Positions 24,501 to 36,900 of a stretch of DNA of 64,000 bases are shown piece by piece. Origin of the DNA: Numida meleagris (lineage: Eukaryota > Chordata > Aves > Galliformes > Numididae); contig NC_034414.1 in the NCBI RefSeq assembly GCF_002078875.1, positions 10,280,225-10,344,224 of the forward strand, read 5' to 3'. How positions within the stretch are numbered: the stretch's first letter is position 1; every line of letters begins with the position of its first letter. The notes under the pieces are model-generated. The model worked only from the letters and a program-made list of their open reading frames with translations, did not search any database and was not told the origin of the DNA. A program made the translations under genes and the position numbers.

Positions 24501-27500
24501 TAAGCTGTGTGTTTTGGTTTCCTTACACTCAGTTTGCTACCTGTGATAAAGAGACAAGAGTATGTTTTAAAAGCTCCCACTGAAAGACCTTGGGATTTTG
24601 TTTCTTCTACAGCTGACTATGAGCTCACCCAGCTCCAGGAGAAGCTGAGAGAGACTGAAGAAGCTATGGAAAAATTAATCAACAGAGTAGGCCCTAACTG
24701 TGACAGGTATGTTTCAAACTACAGCATTTTAAGGAGCGATTATTTTCTGATTAGAAATGCAATTTTCTTATATTGGCTATGTTAAAATAGCATGATTAAT
24801 TCTACTTGAAAGTGTAGTAATTTAATTTTAAGCATGGTGCTTTTTGTTCTGCAGTCTTTTCTTCTCGAGGCCTATATTTATATAATAAATCTTTCCAACT
24901 TCACATTCCTTAAACAAAAAAACAACCATCCTTATCCTCCCCATTTTGAATAGTACTTCATTTGGAGGATAGTGGCAGCTATGTCTAAACTGAAAATAAA
25001 AGCTCTGTATTAAAAATGTATAAAACAACCTGTGTTATGTTGCCAAAAATGATTCCCAAGAGAAACATTTGTTCTACAGTATTTTCTAGTGCTGTGGATT
25101 TTTTTAAATAGAAATGCCGTGATAATCTGTGGAAATGTCTGTTAGAATTTCCATGAATTACATGTTTAAAGGCAGAATTGATAATAACGTGTATAATAAT
25201 GTGGTGCCACTCCATAACCAGTAAATACGTGCATTTGCTTAGAAATATAAGAGAAAAGAGTGGTAAAATCAGGGTTCAAACGTGTATTATGTACATTAAT
25301 GTTTGCTATAAATGTGAGAGGACTAGCCTACATTATAAGGAATCCTTGATAACAAGTTCATATCTTTGTAAGAAGTGGAACAACACATCAACTTGACAGT
25401 GCATAACTGCAGTGTCTGAAAAATGAAATACAACGAATATGGAGGCAAAGTCTGCGAGCAAAAAAGGTAGCTCTTCATCCTGTAACATGTTAACTTCTCC
25501 TGCTTCTGTTTTAAACCGTTCTGTAGAAACAATTCTGTGCAGAACTTGCCTGTTACGTTCATTTCGCTTCAGATCGTGTCTTCTCTGAGTCACTTTGTCT
25601 GCTTTGCACTAGGGCCTCTGTTGCTCTGTCTCAGCAAGGCAAGGTGCTAAACATACCTGAGTTAGGCTGAGTTTCAGTCGGAGAACCCCTAAGCTACCTT
25701 GTTTTTGTTCATGAAACAGGATACTGTTTGGACTGTTTGACTCACCTTTGTTTGGAGAACTAATGCAGTGCTTTATACTTACCTTTAGACTGCCAGAACT
25801 AGGTTTATATGCCTCTCAGACTACCAGGATGGGATATTTTTTACTGATAAAATGAGTTTAGGGTCCAGTGCAATATTTGTTCCACTTAATGCCGTCAGCT
25901 GAGAGCCTTTGTTTAGTAGTACTTCCATTCTCTGTTCACCCAATCTGTTTATATACCTAGATCTAAAGACCTCAGGGGAAATCAGAAACCAAATCTCACA
26001 GTGTATTTTGAATGTAGCCTCTCTTTAAAAGAGAGAGGAAAGCACCTCTAGATGGAGCAAATAGCTGTTTTTCAAATACACCCAAGCTTTGAAGCTTTTG
26101 AGGGAGAGAGATTGTACTCTGGGCTACGATTTGGGGGCTAAAGTGCATTTTGGTAGTGATTATTTTAAGATCATGAAGCAAGAAAATAAAACAGTTGACA
26201 TGTCTGAGATGTCATAGTAGATGGCAGATACTCACTACAGTCAGAATAGCTCAACAGGAGATGGTTCTGTTTCAGTTTAAGAACAAGAAACCTTTGCTAT
26301 ACCTGTTGGTGAGTACTCTGGGATTCCGTGTCAGCATCGACACTGTAGCTCTGTTGAAGCTACATGCAGAGCAAAAACAGTGACTGCTTCTTAAACTGTA
26401 AACTTGTAGCATCTGTCCTGTCAGCGTTCAGAAGTGCATTGTACCCTGGTAAATCTCCTGTATGCAGGCACCCAGATGTCTCATATGCTGCAAGCATACT
26501 ACAGTTAAATCTTCCTGGAGGCCTTGAATGAAGTAGAAATAATGCGTGGGCTTTGATTTCTCCCTATTTAAGGGAAATCTGTGTTTTAAATAAGATATCT
26601 AGAGTGGGGAAGTACTGCTTTCTAATGGAATATCCGGCATATTAAGAATTCTGATATGAAATGCCACAGTTATGCAGCTGCATTGATCGATCCTATTATT
26701 TGTGCTAGCATATCTCTGCACTGTGCTAAGTAGACAGATGTGTTTGTCTTTATCCAGGTGATATATATTCAAATTACACTTCTGTCTAGAAAAGGAGGAT
26801 TAGTTTGGCAGTTCTATTACAGCTTCTGTCAAAGGCAGCTAGCTGATGAAACCATTTCCTTTCATGTGCCTGTTAATTCTCATTTCAAATTCTACATCTG
26901 CATATCCCAGGCTTTTGAGGAGATGCTGTCTCGCTCCTTCGCTTGTTCTGTGCAACAAACTGCCACACAACCTGATGGGACTCAGTGCAACCTCTGTGTA
27001 GGGTTGGGACTGTATCAGCTCTACAAATTGAGGGCAAAGTGCTTCTTAAGGGAAGCACAGAGAAGTGGCAGGGACAAGATTTCTGACATTTTAATCTTTA
27101 TCTCAGCCAGATGGTTTCTATCTGGATAGCTGCTAGCGATACCAGTGTCTCCTGAGCTCCTTTCTGTTAGCGTACAGCAGTGTGTGTAACTGCACAAAAC
27201 AAACCAGCAACGTGAGGCTGATCTTTGTCTTTACACCAGTCTGGCACTGCTGCCTTAGTGGAGTGGCTATCATGTCATCATCATTCCTCTGTGTGTAGCA
27301 CGAGGCATCCGTTAAGGTGCTGCTCTATTTGCAAAGGTTAATCAGAGGAAAAACTGAGGGTGGCCGCTGCAAGCTTTTGAGAATGTTGGCACTTGTTACA
27401 AGGTTTATGTAGATATTTAGGATCTAAATCCAAAATCATTAATCAGTTTCCACCTTGCCCTCTCCATCTCACCCCTGAGTCACTAAGCAGCTGTGTAATG

Positions 27501-30410
27501 TTGGAGATGATCTGTCCGATGGTCTGAGGATCATCAGAGATCAACTGTCTGACCTCAGGTACCACCTGCAGTTCAGTGTTCTGTGCGTGATGAGAGCCAC
27601 TATCTCTGAGCAAACAGAGGTTGTAGATCCTGTTTAAAACACAGCAGGATTCAGCAGTGAGCCAGAGTAATGCCTCTATCCCCTGAGAGGCCTGGACGGG
27701 TACTCACAGAGAGATCAAACATCCTCTCAAGAACAACATGAAACACAAGATGAAACAAAACCAGTTGGAACCATTTTCACCCAAAGTACAGCCAGTGATC
27801 TTCCTTACTGTAACCCACTGAGTGACTTACCAGGGCTCAGGTCACCACTCTCCAGATGCTTCTTTTTAGCAGTAAGATTTTCATGAGAGTCTCTTTCTTT
27901 TTTTTTTTTAAGAGAAAACAGCACGTAACAGCTACATAATCTTATCTGTTGGAATCACTTTGTTGTAACAGTAATTGCATCACCTGAGGAGTAGTAATCA
28001 TTTTGGAATAATTCTGTTATCACTGGTAGTAATCACAAGAATCAGCAGTGTAGAACCAGTCAGAATTGGTTGGTTTTAATCTGATAAAAATCTCCATCTT
28101 CTCCCTCTCTGATTCTAAGGCAAGTTAAAGCTAAATGTGACGCCTTCTTAGCAGATTTAAACCTGCCTGCTCCTCCACTTCTGCTCAACCAGCATTGTTG
28201 TTAAGTTTGTTCAACATCTGTCCAACTGGCTTACTTCTTAATGCGGCCTTGCAAATTTAGCATCTTTAATGCTGTCCTATGACCCTTAGACTCTTGAGAC
28301 TAGTGCCTATGTGAGATATTTTGATAAGGTCCACATTTTATTTAAAATATAGCAAGATTCTGAATTACGTTTTCTTACAGTGCTTCAAACAGGGCACGGT
28401 TCTCTAATTCTCCCTTAACACTCTTCTAAAAAACAAAGGCTTTCTGTAGTGTCTTCCATACCATGGCATGGTGTCTAAATCTGCCTGCCTTGACCTGTTG
28501 AAGTTTGCAGGCTTTCTAGATAAATGGATAAACCTTCATACTGAGTTGAAGTGCAGACTACGTGAATGGTGATCACACTACGTCTGGATTTCCTCTCTCC
28601 ATCCTACTCGGAGAGACAGTTGTGCCCAAACTCTGTAAGCAGTTTGCAATAATTGTGGCCTGAATTCTGTTGTCTGATGTTTTGTACCAGGACTCAAAAT
28701 GTTACAACAGACCAGGAAAAAAGGTTACTTCAGCAACTCCGAGAAATTACTAGGGTTATGAAAGAAGGCAAATTCATAGATGGCATCTCTCCTGAGAAAG
28801 AAGCTGAAGAAGCTCCTTACATGGAGGACTGGGAAGGTAAGCAAGAACCTTTCTTACCATTACCCTGATGAGGAAGGCTGAGCAAGGATTTCTTGTAGTC
28901 TGAGTTCCTTTCAAAATCTAACTTCCTCTTTCTTTTTAAAAAGCGATGTTTAAAACTTCACAAGAGGTGGTATGTTTTCCCAACCATAACAGCAAAAAAA
29001 AAAAAATTCTTACAAGGCAGCCAGCGTTTCCTTCAGTGTAAAGTCTGCGCTATCTGCTGCCAGAAGTGGCATATGAATATTCACATACACTTCATCGACT
29101 GCTAGGTCTTGGCTGCTGTATGTTTATCTTTGCCTCTCTTTGCTGGGCTAGATTTCATAAAAAATTGTAGAGCCCTTAGAAATCAGAATCAGTGCTTTGG
29201 AAAACTTACCATTTTTACTTTTGTTTGCTCCAGTATTGTAAAAGACAACTCCAAGAAGCCTGTCTGTTAAAGATTCTTAATTTTAATGTCCTTTCTGTTC
29301 CTTATTGTTTACTTGTTACAGAAATGTGTTTTCAAGGCATCTTAGTTGAGCTGTTTGCTTTCAGAATTCTAAATGCATCTTTATGCAGACCTAATTCCTT
29401 GCTTCTTAGGAAGCAATGTTTCTTAATATAAAGCATAAACAGCTGCCTCGAGCTCTGTTTTCTTAAGTCAAGCTCATGATGCATGTTTGGCACAAAGCCA
29501 CTGACTCATATCTGCTTTCCAGCTTTAAGAATAACGTTCTTTGTAGAAAGAGTCTGTAAAGCACGAATCATTCTATAGACAGGAACAAAAATGGGTGTAT
29601 TTAAAGACACCCAGTTTTCACCTATTAGCTCCCATAGCTTTCAGCAGAGCTTAAATACTCGTTCTTGGAAGTCTGGGTTGAAATCCTGACTCCCTTAAAA
29701 ATTAGAGGACTTCCATCATCATCTTCCAAGAAGTCATGGTTTGCATGTTCTTGCTATGACATTAAATGCTGTCGCAAATACGGAGCCTTAAGTGGATGCC
29801 AGTTACGCAGTCAATGCTGAGAACAGTTGTTCTAACACTTCTGCATCCGTCGCTGAAATTAGCACTACTTTTATATGCTGTTAACGTTTCAAGCTGCTTA
29901 TCACTTTATTCCTAAGGTTACCCAGAAGAGACGTATCCCATCTATGATAATTCCGATTGCTTCAGGCGCAAACAGGACACAATCCTTGTAGATTATCCTG
30001 ACCTGAGCCAGCCCTCTGCCGAAGAACTGGCAGAAAGAATGGAGGGCATGGAAGACGACGAGTACCTGTGCAATGAAGCCCTGCTATCTGATCTCACCAT
30101 GGGAAGGGACAGTCATGATTTAATGCAGAAAAAAGATGAGGTAGCTGGCATCAGTGAAGAGGGGAGGGACCTTCAACATAGCCAAAGCATTGAGGAGTGC
30201 TGTTATTGTTGTGAGGAGGAGGAGGATCCTGCTATAATAGCAGAAAATGCTGTATTTCATTCGGAGAGCGGCAGCGAAGCGGAAGAGCCAACCCTAGAGG
30301 ACCTGTCCATGGAGTCTCTCAGTGAAAACGCAGCACTGAGAAAGCAGAAAGCCAGTGATTCAGATGAAATGGGCATGCTGAGAAAGCGCAACACAAAAGG
30401 ACTTGAGTAA
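18139..30410 (+). CDS. RIC3: RIC3, acetylcholine receptor chaperone (six exons, complete)
   Basis: RIC3 is an ER membrane protein that promotes folding and surface delivery of nicotinic acetylcholine receptors (notably alpha7) and 5-HT3 receptors. Coding exons are 18139-18289, 21652-21875, 23638-23716, 24613-24706, 28691-28836 and 29917-30410. Joined they give 395 codons plus TAA in one frame; human RIC3 is 369 residues. In order the protein shows an N-terminal hydrophobic segment (about 9-23), a Pro/Ala/Gly linker, a KLGRFPP motif (52-58), a Gly-rich run (89-102), a second membrane segment IIPIYGFGIFLYILYILF (107-124), a coiled coil (about 154-178, LQEKLRETEEAMEKLINRV), the conserved block EKRLLQQLREITRVMKEGKF, PYMEDWEGYPEETYPIYD, an acidic tail and the family C-terminus MLRKRN..GLE. 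All introns are GT-AG. The start is set by a strong Kozak context (GCCGCCATGG) and the match to the family N-terminus. TUB lies tail to tail downstream. Confidence 0.96.
18290..21651 (+). other. RIC3 intron 1
   Basis: A 3.36-kb GT-AG intron. Its first 200 bp are still CpG-island DNA. It contains only unsupported short open frames and ends in a T-rich tract before GCAG. Confidence 0.85.
21652..21875 (+). CDS. RIC3: RIC3 coding exon 2
   Basis: Encodes residues 51-125 between a poly-T tract ending GCAG and the donor AAG|GTAAGA. It contains KLGRFPP, the SHLSEAVAKAKA helix, a Gly-rich linker with six consecutive glycines, and the second membrane segment GQIIPIYGFGIFLYILYILF, nearly identical to the mammalian protein. 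The glycine codons (GGN repeats) are prone to length change. Confidence 0.97.
22443..22447. repeat. Target site duplication, left copy (GTGAC)
   Basis: GTGAC directly abuts the LTR terminus TGTCGACGG and matches the right copy exactly. Confidence 0.85.
22448..22977 (-). mobile_element. Endogenous retrovirus solo LTR, antisense to RIC3
   Basis: A 530-bp element bounded by TGTC...GACA is flanked by the perfect 5-bp direct repeat GTGAC at 22443-22447 and 22978-22982, the target duplication of a retroviral integration. Read on the minus strand it begins TGTCATGG, has a TATAAAA box (plus coordinates 22812-22818), and a possible AGTAAA signal (22603-22608). It ends in a C-rich stretch and CCGTCGACA. 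No internal gag, pol or env sequence is present, so recombination between two LTRs has left a solo copy. It resembles chicken LTR families in general look, but I cannot name the family. Confidence 0.88.
22519..22548 (+). other. G-quadruplex-type G tract inside the LTR
   Basis: Five runs of three or four G separated by loops of two to four bases (GGG-AAAA-GGGG-AAA-GGGG-AAAA-GGG-TA-GGG) satisfy the usual G3+N1-7 pattern. It is on the RIC3 sense strand, so it would appear in the RIC3 pre-mRNA. In the LTR's own orientation the tract is C-rich. Confidence 0.6.
22978..22982. repeat. Target site duplication, right copy (GTGAC)
   Basis: GTGAC directly follows the LTR terminus CCATGACA and matches the left copy exactly. 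Confidence 0.85.
23638..23716 (+). CDS. RIC3: RIC3 coding exon 3
   Basis: Encodes residues 126-151 plus one base, between TTATCAG and ATCA|GTAAGT. The SKGKTT motif and a following Gly/Cys/Pro stretch ending PGN..RKI match mammalian RIC3 just after the second membrane segment. The bird sequence starts LASKGK where human has LSKGK. Confidence 0.93.
23717..24612 (+). other. RIC3 intron 3
   Basis: An 896-bp GT-AG intron. Nothing beyond AT-rich sequence and a T11-type tract near 24126 is visible. Confidence 0.9.
24613..24706 (+). CDS. RIC3: RIC3 coding exon 4 (coiled coil)
   Basis: Encodes residues 152-182 plus two bases. It reads YELTQLQEKLRETEEAMEKL followed by INRVGPN, the conserved RIC3 coiled coil, between CTACAG and ACAG|GTATGT. 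Confidence 0.96.
24707..28690 (+). other. RIC3 intron 4
   Basis: A 3.98-kb GT-AG intron, the longest of the gene. An open frame of 129 codons at 26740-27129 has no recognisable domain or matching splice sites. No repeat or RNA gene is recognised. Confidence 0.85.
28691..28836 (+). CDS. RIC3: RIC3 coding exon 5
   Basis: Encodes residues 183-231 plus one base, with the highly conserved TDQEKRLLQQLREITRVMKE and EEAPYMEDWEG blocks, between TACCAG and GAAG|GTAAGC. Confidence 0.96.
28837..29916 (+). other. RIC3 intron 5
   Basis: A 1.08-kb GT-AG intron with no further feature seen. The acceptor is a modest CCTAAG. Confidence 0.88.
29917..30410 (+). CDS. RIC3: RIC3 coding exon 6 (C-terminal)
   Basis: Encodes residues 232-395 and the TAA stop. 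It opens with YPEETYPIYDNSDC and ILVDYPD, continues with an acidic low-complexity region including CCYCCEEEEDPAIIAENAVF, and closes with MLRKRNTKGLE, the family C-terminus. The acidic middle is the least conserved part of RIC3, which fits the length difference from mammals. Confidence 0.96.
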
Positions 30411-30960
30411 TAGTGACAATACATGGATGCCATCTAAGTGGTGACAGTAAAGGTCATAAACTGCCAATTTGTGTGGTTTCTTGTTCCTGAAGAGCAAAAT
30501 TCTTTATTCTTCTCCTTGTACTAACTTCATTCCCACAGTAACAATCACATCATCTACCTGAACTGGAAGCCAGTGCCCTCTTTAATGCAGTTCTTGTCAG
30601 CTCATTGCTGCTTTGCCAGGAGCACTTTGTCATTGCTTTTTGGGACTGATACATTGAAGCAGGTCATTCCATTCAGGTATTTGTGGTTTTATTCCTTTCC
30701 AGTTTCTGAACAAGTTCTTATTTCTGTTGTTGTCCAAGAGTAAACAAACTGTCTCTTTTCTCAAAAAAAAATCTGTGTGTTACCAGTTATGAAAATGAAT
30801 CAGATTCAGATACATTTAAGAGATTACCAGGAAGCTGGAGGAGAAAGTATGCCTTCTTACTCTTAACTGATCAGCATAATAGACCATAGTCACAGAAGCA
30901 ACTCTCAACCGTGTCGTTGCTGCTCTAAGTCCAATAAACTATTGTTGCTACAATCCCCAA
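30411..30960 (+). other. RIC3: RIC3 3' untranslated region (proximal form)
   Basis: Non-coding sequence from the stop codon to just past the first canonical polyadenylation signal. A longer 3' UTR using later sites cannot be excluded. Confidence 0.6.
30933..30938 (+). terminator. RIC3: Polyadenylation signal AATAAA of RIC3
   Basis: The first canonical AATAAA after the RIC3 stop, about 520 nt downstream, followed within 50-80 nt by a U-rich stretch (CATGTTTCCCAGTTTATTTTC). Cleavage would be expected near 30955. Confidence 0.6.
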
Positions 30961-33900
30961 AGCTCACATACGACCAAAATCCACACCATGTTTCCCAGTT
31001 TATTTTCTGCTGCAGAACCTGTAGCCTAACCTGCTCTGTGTCCCAAGAAGAGCAGGAGCAAGACTGAAGCATAAGGAGTTGTTCTTTGTCTTCGCCTTGG
31101 TGAAATGTCTTGGTGCGCTTCCCAGAGGAGTACTGGAATCAGCCCATACTTTGCACTACGGAAGAACATTAAAAGTACCCCTGGTGACTGGCTCTGGGAC
31201 TTGGGAAGTACTGGAAGTATGTTGGAACAGCTCACTTGAATCCACGCATGTCTTTTGTTTAACAAAATGTGTGTGTAACCACTGCATTCCAGCTGTATTT
31301 CCTGATCACCAGGACGTATCTTGAATTTGACCAGGGAAAGAAAAGCAACAAGGACAACAAAGCATCTTTCGCTGCTTAGTCATATCTGGTTTGTTGTTCA
31401 ATGGGTGTCTGTCTTTGAGGCATCTCTTTTGTTTCCATTGATTGGTTGTTATTATTGTTATTATTAATTCCAGGTTACAACTGTAGTCTGATGTTTACAG
31501 TGTATATGTTATTCATAAAGAATTCCTACTACAGGAATTAACTTATTCTTTATTTTTTAATGCTGGTGGAAGAGAGAAGATAATAGAGGAAAGGTATTTG
31601 ACACTCTTACTAAGAGTCTTTATCTTAAATCTTTTTGTAGACCTGTGTTTATTTATTTATATTCCTGGACTTTCAACACTTTCTCTGTTCACCATGGCAG
31701 TAGTTTGACCTCTGTCTCTGAGCAGGGCTTGTGTTCTCTTTGCTGGGAATCCCGTCTGCGTGGCTGCAGCACCCAGGACCTGACACACAGTGTTTCTGTC
31801 TAAGCCAGAATCTTTGCAGGTGAGAATACCAAATCATATTTGTTCTGCTTTAGTCACTGTCCTTGAGCTGGGGCACAACATCAGCTAGTATTGGTCACTG
31901 ATAGGGAAGGCTATTTTCACGCTCCTTGCCTGCAAATATTGTCACATACCTTCAAAACATGACTTCTAATCACATTCTTGTCTAGCCACATACCTACACT
32001 GGAAAAGGACGTTGTCCTCATTTGAAAACCACATTTTATTTAGAGAATACGTTAATATCAAAGACAGCTATTAAAGCTCTGCGTTCCTTCCACTGCAAGT
32101 AGCGTTGTCCATCTGTGCTGTGAACAATGCTTGCACTATTAAACACTACTAGAAGTCACACGAGTGGAATCTGAGTGTGGGACAGTGGACATTCCTGGTT
32201 CTTCTGTAGACATGGTCAAGCTGGACTGATACAGCTGCATGACTTGCAAAGCATAGCCTTTATTTGTTACTTTCCAGTGTTAAGAGACAGGTGAAGGCTG
32301 CAAGGGATGGAGCAGTAGCCCAGGCCTGTTGCCCTGAAATACAGGGATGCTGTCTTAGGTCTCCTGTGCCTTTTAGAAATGGGGGCTTTTGGAAGATGTT
32401 ACCTGCCTATAGAAATAACGTACTTATGTTGTACTTCAAATTCCAGCTGCTTGTAACGGTATGTGAAATTGTAAAAGTTCCGTTTCATTTAAATTCATGC
32501 AAATTTTGTGCAGTGTACAGAAAAGTGGCACTATGCACCAAGTAAAAGGTAGAGTTTTTAGCTACGTTTGTACATTGAGAAGCTAAAATGTAGTAAGTTG
32601 TCTGTAAGAAATTCCATGCTCCCGAATGTGTTAGTTGCAAAAAATAGCGGAGACTGCGGCAAAATACCCTTACTGCTGACAGCTCTACTCATGACAATAT
32701 TCAGAAGTCACTATTTGCGTGTGTGGCACTGGATGATGCACACAAATGTGGGATAAATGTTCCTGCTGACCTCTTGGTGGCTGGTGTGTCTGTACTGACT
32801 AAGCGAGTAGGCTGACCTGGCCTTGAGACAGCACTGAGCACAAAGGCACAGATATTTCGATTGTATCTTCTAACTTCTGAGCGCTGCATCAGTAATGGCC
32901 CAAATACTGCAGAGGTAAACCCAATAGCCAGGCATGTAACATGAAAACTTCTTGAGAAACAGAAAGGGAGACGCACCCCCTAATGCTATAAACTTAACAG
33001 TATATTTTGACATGATGCTTTCTGAAAGGAGAATAGATGAGTGATAGTAAACTAAGAGCTAGATCTACATGAGTAAGGAATAGCAACAAACCAGCATTTC
33101 AGGTGCCCACTGGTCTAGCAGAAATTCTGCTTTTTAAGTACGGTGGAGGAAGCATGAGGTGTTCCTGCTGTCAGACATGACCCAGCTAAGCTGAGAGCTG
33201 TTTCAGCTGGAAAGCAGAAATGCCAAAGGGAAGACTTACCCCTGAAAAGATTATTTTTGGACTCGAAGGTCGCTATGTCAATTTATAAATGTCAGTAAGG
33301 AATTTGTGAAGCACTGAAGGGCTGTCTCAGCCTTTCCTCCTGGAAACTAGGGACAGAGGCAGCCTGTGTTAATGAGGGCACTCACCACAGTAGTGGGGGG
33401 CATTTGTAAGTCCTCACACCGATCTGAAGCAAGGACCTCAGCTGTCCAAGGGTGGCCTACCAGCAGGCCGTAGGCTTCTCAGCTTGTCCTTTGGAACTGT
33501 TTGACTTTGCATTGGCAGTTAAATCCTGCTCGTGTCAGCAGGAGAAATGTCAAGAAATTGATGGGTGTGACAATACTATGTTTCCACCTTAAGAGCAAAA
33601 ATTCAATGCCTAAATCAAGTCTGGATTTTGACCTTGATCTCTTCCAACCTCCCAATAAGAAAAAGTGCCCTCCTAACACAACAGCCAGTTGCTAGGGCTG
33701 CTTTTGATGCCTGTGATACAGCCGACGGCTTCGTATTCCTTTGCAGCGATACTAGGAGAAAATGATTCTAATGCAGGGTGACAGGGTGGTGCCAAAGAGT
33801 CTAAACAGCTCAGTCTTGAGGTCTTGATTGCCTTGGCAGCGTCCAGGGTACCAGGAAGTGCTCTTAGGACGTAGCCTGTGATACCTCAAACAGCAGCTTT

Positions 33901-36900
33901 CAAACTAATACTCCTCTTGTTCATATGACACTTCCTTCCTGTTTCTTTCCTTCAGTTTTCCTCCTCTGAAACAGAGATGTGTATTTATATATGCGTTTTA
34001 GAAAATCACCTCAGAGGTTTGTCCAGCATTCTTAATTATTAATTGCTCGCTTTTAGCAGGGAAGAGTTGTCATTTAAAGAAGAGTGTATCTGAATAAAAT
34101 TGGGTTTCTGCAAAGAACCTCTCAGATAATTAAATCAAAATCAAATGTCAGAACAGCAGCAAACCCAGGACTCGGGGGGGAAAAAATGCAGAAGCTCTGG
34201 TCTCCCAATGAAAGCAGTCAGACTTGCTCAGTAAAAGCATTTGCTCTTTTACTTAAAATGTTTCTTAAAAAAATAAATGGGTATACTTGTTACAGGTAAA
34301 ATGATGTGTTCTTTCACTTAGATATTCTGACAAAACTATTGCCATCACAGAAGTGCTAATAATTCCTGGGTATTTGTTAATGGTTACAGATAGATAGTTA
34401 GAGACGTTAGATGAGATCAGAAAGTAAAGCATGAACTATGAGTGTTTGTCCCAAAAAATCCTGTTAAAAAGATTATGAGCTAATGTTTGTATAACAGGCG
34501 AGCATCTAGGAAGTTTGTGATCTGACTCAGTGCATCAGAAATTGGTGTTTTTATGTTGGATTCTTTTTTCCAGCTAAGAATATGAAAATTATGATTAATT
34601 TTGAGGTCACATAACAATCTAGTGCAATAATCTTAAAGTATTTTTCCTTGTACATCAGAATCCAAATATTGTTTATAACTTACCTATTGCAAGCACTGGA
34701 CAAGATAACGCAGTTAAGAGTTACAAACTAATCCATGTTTCAGTCTTTGTATACAGCTGCATATGCCAATGGAAATGTGTGACGTGTCAGATCACGCAGA
34801 CTAAGTATCCTGTGTACAAACTGAGCTGGAAAGGCTGCTCTAGCCTAGGGATTTTGATCAGCTTTGGAGCTTCACCAGTTTTAGGGAGGGGCAGATTCCT
34901 AGAAAGCAAACAGACAGCTGACAGGAGGCTCATTTTTCTCAGTTACCTTTCCAGGATGTGTTAAGTACAGCCCGGCCCCTCCTCTCTGCTGGTAACCGCT
35001 GTTGCCAAATGCAAAGATGACTCAAATGTACGTTATTCCCAACAGAAGAAAGTGTGACTCTACAGTTAATGAAAGTTTCTAAGATTTCAAAGTATCTGTT
35101 TCGAAAGCCATCTGTGCCAAGGGTCACTAGAGCTGTAGTCAGAAACTTTTGACTCCAGTTTGAATTATCTGCGTTTGTGGGAGAGACGGAGGACATAGAC
35201 TTTTCCCCTTTCCCATACTTATTTGAAGTGTGGGTGTTCTATTGGGATTGTGCAGTGGATTATTCCTGCCTGAGCTGTTCTTTGCTCGTCTTTAAAACCT
35301 ATGCTCTCCCTGGCTTTTCTGACCACTTTTCAAACTAATTTTTGTATCCGTGAGTATGCCAAAAATGTACTCCTTAACAGATAGCTGGAACTGGTGAGAG
35401 CTGGTTTAGCTTGCAGCAAACAGCATTGGGGTAGCAGGAACTTGAACGTGGTAGTCCAACAGTAGCAACCTAGGAGCAAATAGTTGGGCCTCTGCTTAGC
35501 CACTGTGCGTTAAGGATCTCATTGTCCTCTTTGTGAAAATGGGAACCCTGATGAGAAAGATTTCTACCGTGTGTACAGAGGGCAAGTCGCTGAGCATGCA
35601 GTTCAACAAAAACTGACATCTGATAAGCTGTGCCAGTCTGTGGAAGCTGGCACTGATACAATAGCTTCCTAAGGTTATACTTTGTGTTTGAAATTCATGT
35701 TAGCATCAAAGGTAAACTTTAAATTTAAACTGCAACAGGAGGAGTTTAAAGTTCTAATCTAGAAAACCTCTGTATTCTGTGTAGGTAATTTATTAAGGGA
35801 TTTCTGACCTTGGATATGTTAAGGCAGAGTTGTTTCCAGCAAACGATGTTTAATATTTCTATACAATGTTCTGTATTAACAAACAGTGGCATAAAGTAAA
35901 TAACAGTAAATAATGTGAAAATAAGAAATGGGTCATTGTGTATATATACTGGTAAATAAACACATTTACTCCAGAATTCCAAAGAGTTTCATGAAAAAAA
36001 ATTTACTTCAAGATAGCACATTCTTGCAGTTTTATCTGAAACTTCACAGGGGTTTAACCAAAGTGAGATGCTTAAAACAGGCCCAGACAGCCTTGTGCAA
36101 ATAGCTGTAACCTATTAGAGGCCGGACGAAGAAAACGTGACTGGTTCTCAGGATTAAGACAATGTTTGTCAATTTTAGTATTTTCCATTTTTTGAATTCC
36201 AAATAACTTGAAGGAAATGCAGACTATAACATACTCATGTTTTACTGTATATCATCGGTTTATTGAAGAAAGGCAAAGAGATGTATTAGAAAATGTTTAC
36301 AGTCGGAATAAAAAAAATGAACAGAACTGCTTTTTCATTTTATGGGTACAGAAACATCCACCTAGCAGTTACATTTTCTACTTCTTGAAGTTTAAGTAAA
36401 CAGGCCAAGTGGGTTTTTCTTCACAGGCAGAGACAGTCCCAACAACTGCTACAGTGGTTATTTCTGCAGCTGCTCTCAGCCAGTGCATCTTTCAGCCTGT
36501 CACCTGCTGGATGGAAGCAGTGTTGGGAAACGTTAAGAACAGCTCAGTGTCTACTAGGAACTTGGAGAAATGTACCACGTCAAAACTACGTACTTCCTGA
36601 GGTACTTCTAAAGGTGTATCACTTGCAAAACATCCCCCACAGGTACTTGTTCCCTTGTTGCCCTACTTTCAAGGGTAAGAAACTGTTCAAAAAGGAGACA
36701 CAGAAGCCGTGGTCTTGTAATGATGTGGGTATAGATGGACTTGCTGCCAAAAGGAAATGCACGCAGTTGTCCACCTTAAATACAGACACTTGTATGATGA
36801 CCATTTAAGAGATTTTTTTTTTAACCTTGTCCACATAAAGATTTCACTTGTTTGAAACTGTTTTTAAAAGGGGCTTCAAATGATAGTCTTTTATGGATAC

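Noticed and set aside
26740..27129. 129-codon frame in RIC3 intron 4
   Set aside because: It is not in a conserved RIC3 position, has no family similarity, and the RIC3 frame is already complete without it.
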